Part shown: positions 12,824-21,909 of the stretch, piece by piece
Numbering within the stretch: the stretch's first letter is position 1
How the letters are laid out: the number at the start of each line of letters is the position of its first letter
Assembly: GCA_024742475.1 (NCBI GenBank)
Contig: JANSYI010000019.1
Location: forward strand, 1 to 64,000
DNA length: 64,000 bases
Origin: a bacterium
GTDB lineage: Bacteria > Myxococcota_A > Polyangia > Nannocystales > Nannocystaceae
Direction: 5' to 3'
Notes under the pieces: model-generated
What the model was told of the DNA's origin: nothing
Databases searched by the model: none
Seen by the model: the letters and a program-made list of their open reading frames with translations, nothing else
Program-made: the position numbers and the translations under genes

Positions 12824-13317
12824 CAGCAGCCGGCGCGCGCAGGGTACCAAGCGGCGCGCGAGCCTTTTCGCTTCACGCGAACCCGGGTCGACGGGCGAGT
12901 CCCACTGTCACTCGCGCTCGATCGGTCGAGCACCGTCCGAGCGGGGTCGCGGTGATCCGATGGGCGTGCAGCGCGATCAAGCGCGCAGTTGCGCGGATGC
13001 GGGACTTCGAATTCGGGGTCCTAGAGCGCCTTGGCACCCCGTGGACGAGGTGTTTCGCGGCCGCGAATTCTCCAGGCGAACCGCACGTACGTCCATGTGT
13101 CAGACGCTCATACTGAAACTTGTGACAGCGTGGATAAGACAAAAAGTTGATCCAATAGAGTGGAAAGTGCTTCCTAAATTCCATTGAGTGGAATACAGTG
13201 AAAAAGAGGTCAAGACGGTACTCCGTTGACGCGACTTCTTGAGCTGGACGCTCTCCACTCGCCCCCCTCTGCTCTCCTCCGCGCCCCTCTGGCCGGCGCC
13301 TCCTCTCCTCCTCCGCG
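12824..13317. other. Non-coding interval with an AT-rich island and inverted repeats
   Basis: I see no convincing gene in these 494 bp. 13141-13200 has only 22 G/C in 60 bases (37 %), far below the surroundings. It holds ATTCCA-N5-TGGAAT (13178-13194) and GGAA-N5-TTCC (13162-13174); TGTCA (13098-13102) and TGACA (13123-13127) form a looser pair. It precedes the MerR-like gene and is its probable control region. Confidence 0.6.
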
Positions 13318-13863
13318 ATGTCCCTCTCCCTGACCGAGACTGCGGTCCGCGAAATCGAAGCGGCCAACCCCGACGGGCTCACGTCCGCCGAGCTGGTTGC
13401 CGTGTTCTCGGGCGCGAACATCAAGTTCTCCGAGGCGACCCTTCGCAAGTACGTGCAGCTGGGCCTCGTCCCGCGGTCGCGCCGCGTCGGGCGGAAGGGC
13501 AAGAACCTCGGCAGCCGTGGGGTGTACCCAATCCGGGCCGTCCGCCGCATCAACACGATCAAGCGGCTGATGGCCGAGCGGTACACGATCGAGGAGATCC
13601 AGTCCCGCTTCCTGACCTTCAAGGACAACATCGAGACGCTGGACGAGGCGCTCGGCGACCTGCTCAAGCTGTTCGAGCAGAAGATCGGCGAGCACCCGCC
13701 CAACCGGTTGCGCAAGCGCCTTGGCAGCGAGCTTTCTTCGGTCCGCGAGACCGCCGAGAAACTGCTCGAGGGCGTCAATCGGCTGGAGAAGCTGCTCGTG
13801 TCCTCGGCTCAATCGAGCCGGCCGCGCGGTGGAGGGGCTGCCAGCCCCACCGAGCTGCTCTGA
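13318..13863 (+). CDS. MerR-like DNA-binding regulator without an effector domain
   Basis: A 181-residue protein. Residues 1-100 resemble a MerR winged HTH, with TSAELVAVF, the SEATLRKYVQLGLVPRS helix-turn-helix and wing, and a GVYPIRAVRRINTIKRLMAE second helical pair. The C-terminal half is a long amphipathic coiled coil (RFLTFKDNIETL through LLEGVNRLEKLL), a likely dimer interface. No metal- or drug-binding Cys residues are present, so it is not a classic metal sensor. ATG 13318 is the first reasonable start. It is followed 95 bp later by a sigma region-4-like protein, which suggests a functional pair. Target genes are unknown. Confidence 0.8.
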   Translation: MSLSLTETAVREIEAANPDGLTSAELVAVFSGANIKFSEATLRKYVQLGLVPRSRRVGRKGKNLGSRGVYPIRAVRRINTIKRLMAERYTIEEIQSRFLTFKDNIETLDEALGDLLKLFEQKIGEHPPNRLRKRLGSELSSVRETAEKLLEGVNRLEKLLVSSAQSSRPRGGGAASPTELL

Positions 13864-13870
13864 GTTCCCC

Positions 13871-13886
13871 GGGCCCCTTGGGGCCC
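13871..13886 (+). terminator. GC-rich hairpin after the MerR-like gene
   Basis: GGGCCCC (13871-13877) and GGGGCCC (13880-13886) form a tight hairpin followed by a long pyrimidine-rich run ending CCCCTTTT. It may be a partial terminator or attenuator before the next gene. Confidence 0.4.
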
Positions 13887-13922
13887 ACTCCTGCTCCCTC
13901 TCAACCCTGCTCCCCTTTTACC

Positions 13923-13943
13923 CGAGGTCTGCTCCCGACCTCG
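13923..13943 (+). other. Leader hairpin before the sigma region-4-like gene
   Basis: CGAGGTC (13923-13929) pairs with GACCTCG (13937-13943) across a 7-nt loop, 15 nt before the ATG. The same CGAGGTC arm is also complementary to the GACCTCG units of the in-gene hexamer repeat at 13977-14003, so two alternative foldings exist. Confidence 0.5.
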
Positions 13944-13958
13944 TCACGGGAACGTCTC

Positions 13959-14474
13959 ATGCTCAAGTACGAACCGACCTCGACCTCGACCTCGACCTCG
14001 ACCACCCCCGCCAACGAAGCCCACGACGACGCCGTCCCCACCGGCGACCCGAAGCCGATCGTCCGGCGCAGCCGCGCCAAGACCATCGCGATGAAGCGAC
14101 TGACGAAGGAAGAGCTACGCATTGGCGCCCTGCTGTATCCCGAGCGCAGCTACTGGCGTCCCCAAGCCCGAGGCGAGTGCGCCAACGTGGCTCGGCCGTG
14201 CCCTTACGTCTCGTGCAAGTACCACCTGTACATCGACGTCAACCCGAACACGGGCAGCATCAAGGTCAACTTCCCCGACCGCGAGGTCTGGGAGCTCGGC
14301 AACAGCTGCGCGCTCGACGTGGCCGAGCAGGGCGGCATCACCCTCGAAGAGGTTGGTGAGATCCTCAACCTGACCCGCGAGCGCATCCGCCAGGTCGAGG
14401 TGCGCGGCCTGATGAAGCTCAAGGACGCCGGCGGCGACGACCTGCTCGCCTACCTCGCGAAGAGCGCGGACTGA
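13959..14474 (+). CDS. Sigma-70 region 4-only DNA-binding protein with a CPYVSC motif
   Basis: A 171-residue protein. Residues 9-16 are a Thr-Ser run encoded by a hexamer repeat. The middle has a Trp/Arg/Cys segment (SYWRPQARGECANVARPCPYVSCKYHLYID, given as landmarks at about 65-95). The C-terminus has a clear sigma region 4.2-like HTH (ITLEEVGEILNLTRERIRQVE). Regions 1-3 of a sigma factor are absent, so it cannot be a full sigma factor; it may bind RNA polymerase flap or -35-like DNA (inference). ATG 13959 follows a GGGAACG ribosome-binding-like stretch. It is paired with the upstream MerR-like gene. The three cysteines could bind a metal or be redox active, which is untested. Confidence 0.8.
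   Translation: MLKYEPTSTSTSTSTTPANEAHDDAVPTGDPKPIVRRSRAKTIAMKRLTKEELRIGALLYPERSYWRPQARGECANVARPCPYVSCKYHLYIDVNPNTGSIKVNFPDREVWELGNSCALDVAEQGGITLEEVGEILNLTRERIRQVEVRGLMKLKDAGGDDLLAYLAKSAD
13977..14003 (+). repeat. ACCTCG hexamer microsatellite within a coding region
   Basis: About 4.5 perfect copies of ACCTCG encode alternating Thr-Ser near the N-terminus of the sigma region-4-like protein. Slippage would keep the frame. Confidence 0.9.
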
Positions 14475-14565
14475 AACGGGTCCGCCCGGCGTCCCGCGCA
14501 ATGCGGCGGGTCTGTAACAACTCGGAAACACCGCTCCTGCGCCTCGTCGTGCGCGGTGGAGCGGG

Positions 14566-14594
14566 TTGACCCAGGAGAGGCCAAGGCGTATCGC
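14566..14594 (+). promoter_or_regulatory. purH promoter, TTGACC-N17-TATCGC, leaderless geometry
   Basis: TTGACC (14566-14571), 17-bp spacer, TATCGC (14589-14594), then exactly 6 bp to GTG 14601. The expected transcription start is the first base of the start codon. The same -35, spacer and final gap precede purN. Confidence 0.65.
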
Positions 14595-14600
14595 TGCGGC

Positions 14601-16229
14601 GTGGCCACCCGGATCCGTCGCGCCCTCGTCAGCGTCTCCGACAAACGCAACCTGGCAACCCTGGCCGAGGTCCTGGTCGAGCACAAAGTCGAAGTGCTCT
14701 CGACCGGCGGCACGTACAAAGCGCTGACCGAGCTCGGGGTGGCCGCGGTCAAGGTCAGCGACTACACCGGCTCGCCCGAGGTGCTCGGCGGGCGGGTCAA
14801 GACGCTGCACCCCAAGATTCACGGCGGTATCTTGGCGCTGCCCACCGCGGAGCATGAGGCGGAGGCGGCCAAGCACGACATCCCGCCGATCGACCTCGTC
14901 GTCGTGAACCTCTACCCGTTCACGCAGGTGATCGCCAAGCCTGGCTGCAGCTTCGAGACCGCGATCGAGAACATCGACATCGGCGGCCCGACCATGGTGC
15001 GGGCCGCGGCGAAGAACTGGCCGCGGGTCACGGTGGTCGTCGACCCCGACGACTACGGGCGGTTGGGCGCCGCCCTCGGGGAGCACGAGGGCGCGGTGCC
15101 CGACGCGGTTCGGCGGGCGCTGAGCCGCAAGGCCTTCGGTCACACCGCGGGCTACGACGCCGCGATCGCGCAGTACCTCGCGCGGCACGATGACGAGGGC
15201 ACGGCGCTTCGGGACGACGCGGTGCCGAGCATGGTGTTCGTCGGGGGCGAGCAGCCCGTCACCGTCGACGGCGAGGGCGCGCGCCCAGTTCAAGGCGAGC
15301 TGCGCTACGGCGAGAACCCCCACCAGTCGGCGGCGTTCGTCGCCACGCCCGGATCCGACGGCCGACCCGGCATCGCGGACGCGACGGTGCACCAGGGCAA
15401 GCCGCTCTCGTACAACAACCTGCTCGACGTCGACGCGGCGATCGACATCATTCGCGACCTTCAGCCGCTGGGCAGGGCGGCCGCGGTGTTCAAGCACGCC
15501 ACCCCCTGCGGCGCCGCGGTGGCGCGTGAGGGCCAGAGCATGGCCGATGTCTACGTCGCGGCGAGGCAAGCAGACGCCGAGAGTGCGTTTGGCGGCATCG
15601 TGTCGCTGACCGACGTGATGGACGCCCAGACCGCCTCGAAGGTCATCGAGACGTTCATCGAGGTCGTCATCGCGCCGGGGTTCTCCGCCGAGGCGCTCGA
15701 GGTGCTGAAGGCCAAGAAGAACCTGCGAGTGCTCGAGTTGCCCGGCATGTTCGAAGCGGGCGGCCCCGTCCCGCCGCTGAAGGTCCGCACGGTGTTCGGC
15801 GGACTCCTGGTCCAGCGCGAGGACCGGCTCGGCGTCGCGCCGACCGACGCCAAAGTCGCCACCAAGCGTGCTCCGACGGCCGACGAGATGGCCTCGCTCG
15901 AGGTCGCGTGGCGAGTGGCCAAGCACGTGCGCAGCAACGCGATCGTGATGGCCAAGGACGGCGCCACCGTGGGCATCGGCGGTGGGCAGACATCGCGCGT
16001 CGAGGCGGCCCGCGGCGCGGTGTCCCGTGCCGGCGACCGAGCGAAGGGCAGCGTGCTCGCCTCCGACGGCTTCTTCCCGTTTCGCGACGGCGTCGACGCG
16101 GCCGCCGTGGCGGGGGTCACCGCGGTGGTGCAGCCGGGCGGCTCCAAGCGCGACGAAGAGGTCATCGCCGCCGCCGACGAGCACGGCATCGCGATGATCA
16201 TGACCGGGGAGCGGCATTTCCGGCATTAG
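14601..16229 (+). CDS. purH: Bifunctional AICAR formyltransferase / IMP cyclohydrolase
   Basis: A 542-residue enzyme for the last two steps of de novo IMP synthesis. The N-terminal IMP cyclohydrolase domain (1-200) has the MGS-like fold with STGGTYKAL and VKTLHPKIHGG. The C-terminal AICAR transformylase domain has LRYGENPHQSAA, the Lys-His pair in AAVFKHATPCG and a C-terminal RHFRH. Length is normal. GTG 14601 is preferred to ATG 14556: homologous sequence starts at about TRIRRALVSVSDK, and a promoter-like element ends 6 bp before the GTG. purD follows after a repeat cluster. Confidence 0.97.
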   Translation: MATRIRRALVSVSDKRNLATLAEVLVEHKVEVLSTGGTYKALTELGVAAVKVSDYTGSPEVLGGRVKTLHPKIHGGILALPTAEHEAEAAKHDIPPIDLVVVNLYPFTQVIAKPGCSFETAIENIDIGGPTMVRAAAKNWPRVTVVVDPDDYGRLGAALGEHEGAVPDAVRRALSRKAFGHTAGYDAAIAQYLARHDDEGTALRDDAVPSMVFVGGEQPVTVDGEGARPVQGELRYGENPHQSAAFVATPGSDGRPGIADATVHQGKPLSYNNLLDVDAAIDIIRDLQPLGRAAAVFKHATPCGAAVAREGQSMADVYVAARQADAESAFGGIVSLTDVMDAQTASKVIETFIEVVIAPGFSAEALEVLKAKKNLRVLELPGMFEAGGPVPPLKVRTVFGGLLVQREDRLGVAPTDAKVATKRAPTADEMASLEVAWRVAKHVRSNAIVMAKDGATVGIGGGQTSRVEAARGAVSRAGDRAKGSVLASDGFFPFRDGVDAAAVAGVTAVVQPGGSKRDEEVIAAADEHGIAMIMTGERHFRH

Positions 16230-16233
16230 TTTG

Positions 16234-16258
16234 GAGGGGCCCTTCGCAAGGGCCCCTC
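16234..16258 (+). terminator. Hairpin after purH
   Basis: GAGGGGCCCTT (16234-16244) and AAGGGCCCCTC (16248-16258) form a perfect 11-bp stem with a CGC loop. No T-tract follows, so it may be a weak terminator or an mRNA 3-prime stabiliser. Confidence 0.6.
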
Positions 16259-16280
16259 GCTGCGGGGGCGGAGCCCCCTT

Positions 16281-16490
16281 CGCTTCACCCCCCCAACGGT
16301 CGCCCTGTCGGGCTCCTGCTCGCGTTGCTCGCCGGGTACGGACATCCTCTTCCCCCAACGGTCGGCCTGTCGGGCTGCGCTTCACCCCCCTCCCAACGGT
16401 CGCCCTGTCGGGCTTCGCTTCACCCCCCCAACGGTCGCCCTGTCGGGCTCCCGCTCGCGTTGCTCTCCGGGTACGGACATCTTCTTCTTT
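16281..16490. repeat. Cluster of four AACGGTCGCCCTGTCGGGCT repeats
   Basis: Copies start at 16295, 16357, 16395 and 16430; the second has one change (GGC for GCC). Each core is followed either by a long tail (TCCTGCTCGCGTTGCTC then GGGTACGGACATC; copies 1 and 4) or by a short CGCTTCACCCCCC tail (copies 2 and 3). Copy 1 shares 34 of 35 bases with the 60-bp tandem array at 97-131. Spacing is irregular and there are no unique spacers, so it is not CRISPR. It separates purH from purD. Confidence 0.85.
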
Positions 16491-16514
16491 GCAGTCGGAC
16501 TACGAGGCAGTTTC

Positions 16515-17783
16515 ATGGCGAAGTTTCTGATCATTGGTGGAGGCGGTCGCGAGCACGCGATCGGGTGGCGGCTGCACGCTGAGGGGCACGAGGTGCATGC
16601 GGCTCCGGGCAACCCGGGATTGGCCGAGCTGGGCACGAACCATCCGCACCCGGTCGGGGACCCGGCGGCGCTGGTCGAGTTGGCCAAGACGCTCGAGGTC
16701 GACCTCGTCGTCATCGGGCCGGAGCAGCCGCTCGTCGATGGGCTGGCCGACGTCATGCGCGAGGCCGGGGTCGCGGTGTTTGGGCCGTCGGCTGCGGCGG
16801 CGCGGCTCGAGGCGAGCAAGGCGGAGTCGAAGACGTTCATGGCGGCGCACGGGATCCCGACGGCGCGGCATGTGACGGTGACCTCGCTCGACGAGGGCCT
16901 TGCGGCTGTGCGCACGTTCGAGGTCCCTCCGGTGGTCAAGGCCGATGGGCTCGCGGCGGGCAAGGGCGTCACGGTGGCCCAGACCCACGAAGAGGCCGAG
17001 GACGCGCTGCGGGCCTGTCTGCAGGGCGGGGCGTTTGGCGAGGCCGGGGCGACGGTCGTGTTGGAGCAGCGACTCACCGGGCAGGAGGTCAGCTTCTTCG
17101 TGATCTCCGATGGGACCCACGCGGCCACGCTGCTGCCGGCCCAGGATCACAAGCGCATCGGCGAGGGCGACACCGGGCCCAACACGGGGGGCATGGGAGC
17201 CTACGCGCCTGCCCCGATCTTTACCGATGCGGTGCGCGCCAAGACGATGGCGCGGATCGTGGCGCCCACGCTGGCCGGGCTTCGAGCCCAGGGGCGGCCC
17301 TTCGTGGGCGTGCTCTTCGTCGGGCTGATGATCGACGACGCGGGAGACCCTTGGGTCGTCGAGTACAACGTGCGCTTCGGCGACCCCGAGACGCAGCCGC
17401 TGATGCTCGGGCTGCAGGCTCCGCTGGGCGAGACGCTGCTGGCCGCTGTCGACGGCACCCTCACCGACCAAGCGCTGCCCGGCACGCCTGCCGCGACCGT
17501 CGTCATGGCCTCGGCGGGGTATCCGGCGTCGTCTCACAAGGGCGATCGCATCGAGGGCCTCGAGGCGGCGGGCAAGACACCGGGGGTCACCGTGTTTCAC
17601 GCCGGTACGCGAGGGTCCGCGCAGGGCGAGCTCGAGACCGCGGGAGGTCGGGTGCTGGGCGTGTGCGCAAGCGCAGACGCGCTGGACGAAGCGCTGCGTC
17701 GGGCTTACGCCGCGATCGACCAGATCCGCTTCGATGGGATGCAGTTTCGGCGGGATATCGGTCGGCGAGCGTCTCTGGTATAG
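16515..17783 (+). CDS. purD: Phosphoribosylamine-glycine ligase (GARS)
   Basis: A 422-residue ATP-grasp enzyme that makes glycinamide ribonucleotide in purine synthesis. It starts with FLIIGGGGREHAIGWRL, the N-terminal dinucleotide-like motif of PurD, then HPNP-type contacts replaced here by NHPHPVGD. ATP-grasp motifs VVKADGLAAGKGV and HKRIGEGDTGPNTGGMGAYAP are intact, as is VVEYNVRFGDPETQP. Length is typical. ATG 16515 lies after the repeat cluster; TACGAG 8 bp upstream is a weak -10 candidate. It is followed 8 bp later by the DUF1015 gene, but that gene has its own promoter-like element. Confidence 0.97.
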   Translation: MAKFLIIGGGGREHAIGWRLHAEGHEVHAAPGNPGLAELGTNHPHPVGDPAALVELAKTLEVDLVVIGPEQPLVDGLADVMREAGVAVFGPSAAAARLEASKAESKTFMAAHGIPTARHVTVTSLDEGLAAVRTFEVPPVVKADGLAAGKGVTVAQTHEEAEDALRACLQGGAFGEAGATVVLEQRLTGQEVSFFVISDGTHAATLLPAQDHKRIGEGDTGPNTGGMGAYAPAPIFTDAVRAKTMARIVAPTLAGLRAQGRPFVGVLFVGLMIDDAGDPWVVEYNVRFGDPETQPLMLGLQAPLGETLLAAVDGTLTDQALPGTPAATVVMASAGYPASSHKGDRIEGLEAAGKTPGVTVFHAGTRGSAQGELETAGGRVLGVCASADALDEALRRAYAAIDQIRFDGMQFRRDIGRRASLV

Positions 17784-17784
17784 A
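17779..17784 (+). promoter_or_regulatory. -10 hexamer TATAGA for the DUF1015 gene
   Basis: TATAGA overlaps the purD stop codon (TAG at 17781-17783) and lies 7 bp before ATG 17792, which gives leaderless geometry. A -35 could not be assigned. Confidence 0.45.
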
Positions 17785-17791
17785 CCGCGCC

Positions 17792-19093
<1,302 letters not shown>

Positions 19094-19099
19094 GCCGCG

Positions 19100-20350
19100 A
19101 TGGGCGGGGTCCAAGGGGCGAAGGGAAGCGTCGACCTGCTGCCGCCGGCGGCGGCGCGGCGACGCGCGCTGGTCGATGCGTTGCTGGGCACGTTCGGCAC
19201 GTGGGGCTACCGCCAGGTGGTCACGCCGACGGTCGAGCGCTACGAAGTGCTCGCTGCTGGGCTCTCTGCGGCCGCGCGCGCGCACGTGGTCCGCTTCGTG
19301 TCGGGTCCGGGCTCGCAGGTGGTCGCGCTGCGGTCCGATGTCACCCCGCAGATCGCTCGCATGGTCGCCCATCATCGCGGAACGACCTGGCCTGCCGACG
19401 CGGTGCTGCGGCTGAGCTACACCGCCGACGTCGTCCGGCAGCCCTCGGATGCCCGCGAGAAGACCGAGCAGCACCAAGTCGGCGTCGAGTTCGTGGGCGA
19501 CGGGACCGTGGCCGCGGATGCCGAGTTGGTCGCGCTCGCTCACGCCGCGCTGGGCCGCGCTGGACTCACCGGGTTTCGTTTCGACCTGTCCCATGCGGGC
19601 ATCGCACACGGCGCCCTCGATGCGCTCGGGCTGGACGCGGGTGATCGCAAAGGCGTCGAAGCGCTGCTGGCCCGCAAGGATCGCGATGGGCTCGAGGCAC
19701 GCCTGACCACCTTGGGGGTCGACCCCGCGGTCGCGCAACGCGTCGCCTCGCTGTGTGATGCGTATGGCCGGCCCGATGTGATCGATCGCGTGCGCGACGT
19801 CCCTGGCGTCTCGGGGCTCGAGACGCTCGAGGCGATCACGGCGTATCTGCGCGCGGTGCACCCCGACGCCGCCGACGTGCTCGACGTCGACCTGGGCGAG
19901 GTCCGAGGGTTCGACTACTACACGGGCGTTCGTCTGCGGGTGTGGTGCCCTGGTGTGGCCACGCCCGTGCTGCGTGGGGGGCGGTATGACGACCTCATCG
20001 GACGCTTCGGCGAGGGCACGCCCGCGACGGGGTTCGCCATCGATCTCGACGCGCTCGAGCGAGCGCTGGGCGATCGAGGGCCTCGAGGGCACGGCCGCTC
20101 GGGTCGCTTGGTCGCCTTGCACCCCGACTGTGACGACGAGGCTCGGCTCGAAGCTGCCCGCCGAGCGGCGGCGGCGCGTGGGACCGGGGAGCCCGCGTGG
20201 GTGCAGCAAGACCTCACGCTCGAGCAGGCCCAGATCGTGGCGGCCGACGCTGGGGCCGGGGCGCTGACCTTTCTTCAGCCCGACGCGTCGGGCCGCATGG
20301 CGGTGCTGCGGCTGCGCCAAACGCAGGACGGGTGCTGGGCCCGAACCTGA
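19100..20350 (+). CDS. hisZ: HisZ-like ATP phosphoribosyltransferase regulatory subunit
   Basis: A 416-residue class II histidyl-tRNA-synthetase-like protein. It has the motif-2-like ALRSDVTPQIAR and the HisRS-type RGFDYYTGVRLRVW and LRGGRYDDLIGRFG blocks. It lacks the HisRS anticodon-binding C-terminus. The diverged LSYTADVVRQ in place of a canonical HisRS motif supports HisZ over HisS. HisZ activates the short form of HisG for the first step of histidine synthesis; hisG is not in the window. ATG 19100 lies 6 bp after the DUF1015 stop. HisZ and HisS can be hard to separate by eye, but the length and lost residues favour HisZ. Confidence 0.8.
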   Translation: MGGVQGAKGSVDLLPPAAARRRALVDALLGTFGTWGYRQVVTPTVERYEVLAAGLSAAARAHVVRFVSGPGSQVVALRSDVTPQIARMVAHHRGTTWPADAVLRLSYTADVVRQPSDAREKTEQHQVGVEFVGDGTVAADAELVALAHAALGRAGLTGFRFDLSHAGIAHGALDALGLDAGDRKGVEALLARKDRDGLEARLTTLGVDPAVAQRVASLCDAYGRPDVIDRVRDVPGVSGLETLEAITAYLRAVHPDAADVLDVDLGEVRGFDYYTGVRLRVWCPGVATPVLRGGRYDDLIGRFGEGTPATGFAIDLDALERALGDRGPRGHGRSGRLVALHPDCDDEARLEAARRAAAARGTGEPAWVQQDLTLEQAQIVAADAGAGALTFLQPDASGRMAVLRLRQTQDGCWART

Positions 20351-20401
20351 CCCGATTGTGTCCGAAACGAACACGAAGACTCGAGAGCAAGGGAACAGAC
20401 G

Positions 20402-21697
20402 ATGCCGACGTTGGTTGTAGTGGGAGCGCAGTGGGGTGACGAGGGCAAGGGCAAGGTCGTCGACGTGCTCGCCTCGAAAGCAGACATCGTGGCCAGGTTT
20501 GCCGGTGGCAACAATGCCGGGCACACGCTGGTCGTCGAAGGCCAACAGATCATCACGCACCTCGTCCCGTCCGGATGCACGTACCCGGGCACGATCTGCG
20601 CCCTGGGTTCGGGCATGGTGATCGACCCCGTCGTGTTCCGCGAGGAGGTCGAGTCGCTGCAGGCGCTGGGTCTGCTGCAAGGCGACGAGCTTCGGGTGTC
20701 CTTGGGCGCCCACCTCATCTTCGACTTTCATCGCGCGCTCGATGGCCTCCGCGAGGACCGGGCCAGCACGCACGACAACCAGATCGGCACCACGCGGCGC
20801 GGGGTGGGCCCTGCGTACGAGGCGAAGGCGGGGCGGCGCGGCATTCGAGTACGCGACCTCTTCGACGCCAACCGCCTGCGGGAGCGCCTGTTGCAGTGCA
20901 AGGCCGTCGCCGACCCGGAGTTCGAGCGGCTCGGCCACGACCACCGGGTCGACGTCGATCGCCTGCTCAGCGACGCCGCCGAGTGGGCGCGCTGGCTCGA
21001 GCCCATGGTCGGTGACATCGGCGAGGAGTGTCAGCAAGGCATCGACGCGGGCAAGCGCGTGCTCTTCGAGGGAGCCCAAGGCGCGATGCTCGACGTGGAC
21101 CACGGCACCTATCCGTTCGTGACCTCGTCCAACGCGATCTCCGGCGGCGTCTGCACCGGGATCGGTATTGGCCCCACGCAGATCGACGACGTCTGGGGAA
21201 TCACCAAGGCCTACACGACGCGGGTCGGCGCCGGCCCGTTCCCCACCCGCCTCGATGGGGCCGAGGGCAACGGTCTGCGCAAGGCGGGCAACGAGTACGG
21301 AGCGACCACCGGGCGACCCCGTGACTGCGGCTGGCTCGATCTTCCGGCCCTGCGCTACGCGGCGCGGGTCAACGGCATGTCGGGGCTGTGCGTCACCAAG
21401 CTGGACGTGTTGGCCGAGCTGCCGAGGATCCAGCTGTGCACGGCCTACGAGGACGGCCGGCTCCCCGGCAAGGACGATCTCGCCCTCGCGCGGCCGGTCC
21501 TCGAGACGATCGAGGGCTGGGACGACCCCGATGTGGGCCCTGCGCTTCGCGCTGCCCGCACCCGGGAACAGATTCCCGCGCCCGTTCGTGCGTACCTCGA
21601 CCGCATCAGCGATGCGGTCGGCGTCCCCGTCGTCCTCGCCTCGGTCGGCCCTGGTCGTGAAGAGACCATCACGCTGGCCGATGCGTTCGAAGGCTGA
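20402..21697 (+). CDS. purA: Adenylosuccinate synthetase
   Basis: A 431-residue GTP-dependent enzyme that joins IMP to aspartate on the way to AMP. The N-terminal GAQWGDEGKGKVVD (P-loop and catalytic Asp) and NAGHTLV are intact. So are GTTRRGVGPAY, FEGAQGAMLD and TGRPRDCGWLD. Length is normal. ATG 20402 is preceded by an AAGGGA ribosome binding site at about 9 nt. It is the last gene of the purine/histidine run; a 7-bp hairpin at 21711-21730 follows. Confidence 0.98.
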   Translation: MPTLVVVGAQWGDEGKGKVVDVLASKADIVARFAGGNNAGHTLVVEGQQIITHLVPSGCTYPGTICALGSGMVIDPVVFREEVESLQALGLLQGDELRVSLGAHLIFDFHRALDGLREDRASTHDNQIGTTRRGVGPAYEAKAGRRGIRVRDLFDANRLRERLLQCKAVADPEFERLGHDHRVDVDRLLSDAAEWARWLEPMVGDIGEECQQGIDAGKRVLFEGAQGAMLDVDHGTYPFVTSSNAISGGVCTGIGIGPTQIDDVWGITKAYTTRVGAGPFPTRLDGAEGNGLRKAGNEYGATTGRPRDCGWLDLPALRYAARVNGMSGLCVTKLDVLAELPRIQLCTAYEDGRLPGKDDLALARPVLETIEGWDDPDVGPALRAARTREQIPAPVRAYLDRISDAVGVPVVLASVGPGREETITLADAFEG

Positions 21698-21710
21698 GTC
21701 CCCACGACGC

Positions 21711-21730
21711 GCGGGCGCGCGGACGCCCGC
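21711..21730 (+). terminator. GC-only hairpin after purA
   Basis: GCGGGCG (21711-21717) pairs with CGCCCGC (21724-21730). No T-run follows, so it is a weak terminator candidate. Confidence 0.4.
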
Positions 21731-21795
21731 CCTCGCCATGCACACAGTGAACGAAAAGGTGGGTGGTGGGGCGATGCACCTGCGCGGCTGCGCGG

Positions 21796-21825
21796 TTGTA
21801 TGCGACGTGAGCCTCCGCGTATACT
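21796..21825 (+). promoter_or_regulatory. Promoter of the AgmX/GltJ-like gene, TTGTAT-N18-TATACT
   Basis: TTGTAT (21796-21801) and TATACT (21820-21825) lie about 85 bp before the ATG. The predicted leader contains CCTCCGCC (21862-21869) pairing with GGCGGAGG (21875-21882), a strong 8-bp hairpin upstream of the start. Confidence 0.6.
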
Positions 21826-21909
21826 GCGAGCGCTTCAAACCCTCGAAGTTTGCAAGCAAATCCTCCGCCCGCGCGGCGGAGGCCGACCAGAACGGATCCG
21901 AGCCCCCGA

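Noticed and set aside
12985..13060. A tRNA gene, suggested by a TTCGAATTC T-loop-like string
   Set aside because: The flanking five bases on each side do not pair as a T stem and no acceptor or anticodon stem can be drawn on either strand.
12960..13187. A 75-codon gene in the region before the MerR-like gene
   Set aside because: It runs through the palindromic AT-rich control region, has no ribosome binding site and no recognisable product.
16281..16490. CRISPR array
   Set aside because: Repeats are irregularly spaced, have two alternative tails and no unique spacers of constant length; no cas genes nearby.
19100..20350. Histidyl-tRNA synthetase (HisS)
   Set aside because: The C-terminal anticodon-binding domain is missing and core HisRS residues are changed; HisZ fits better.
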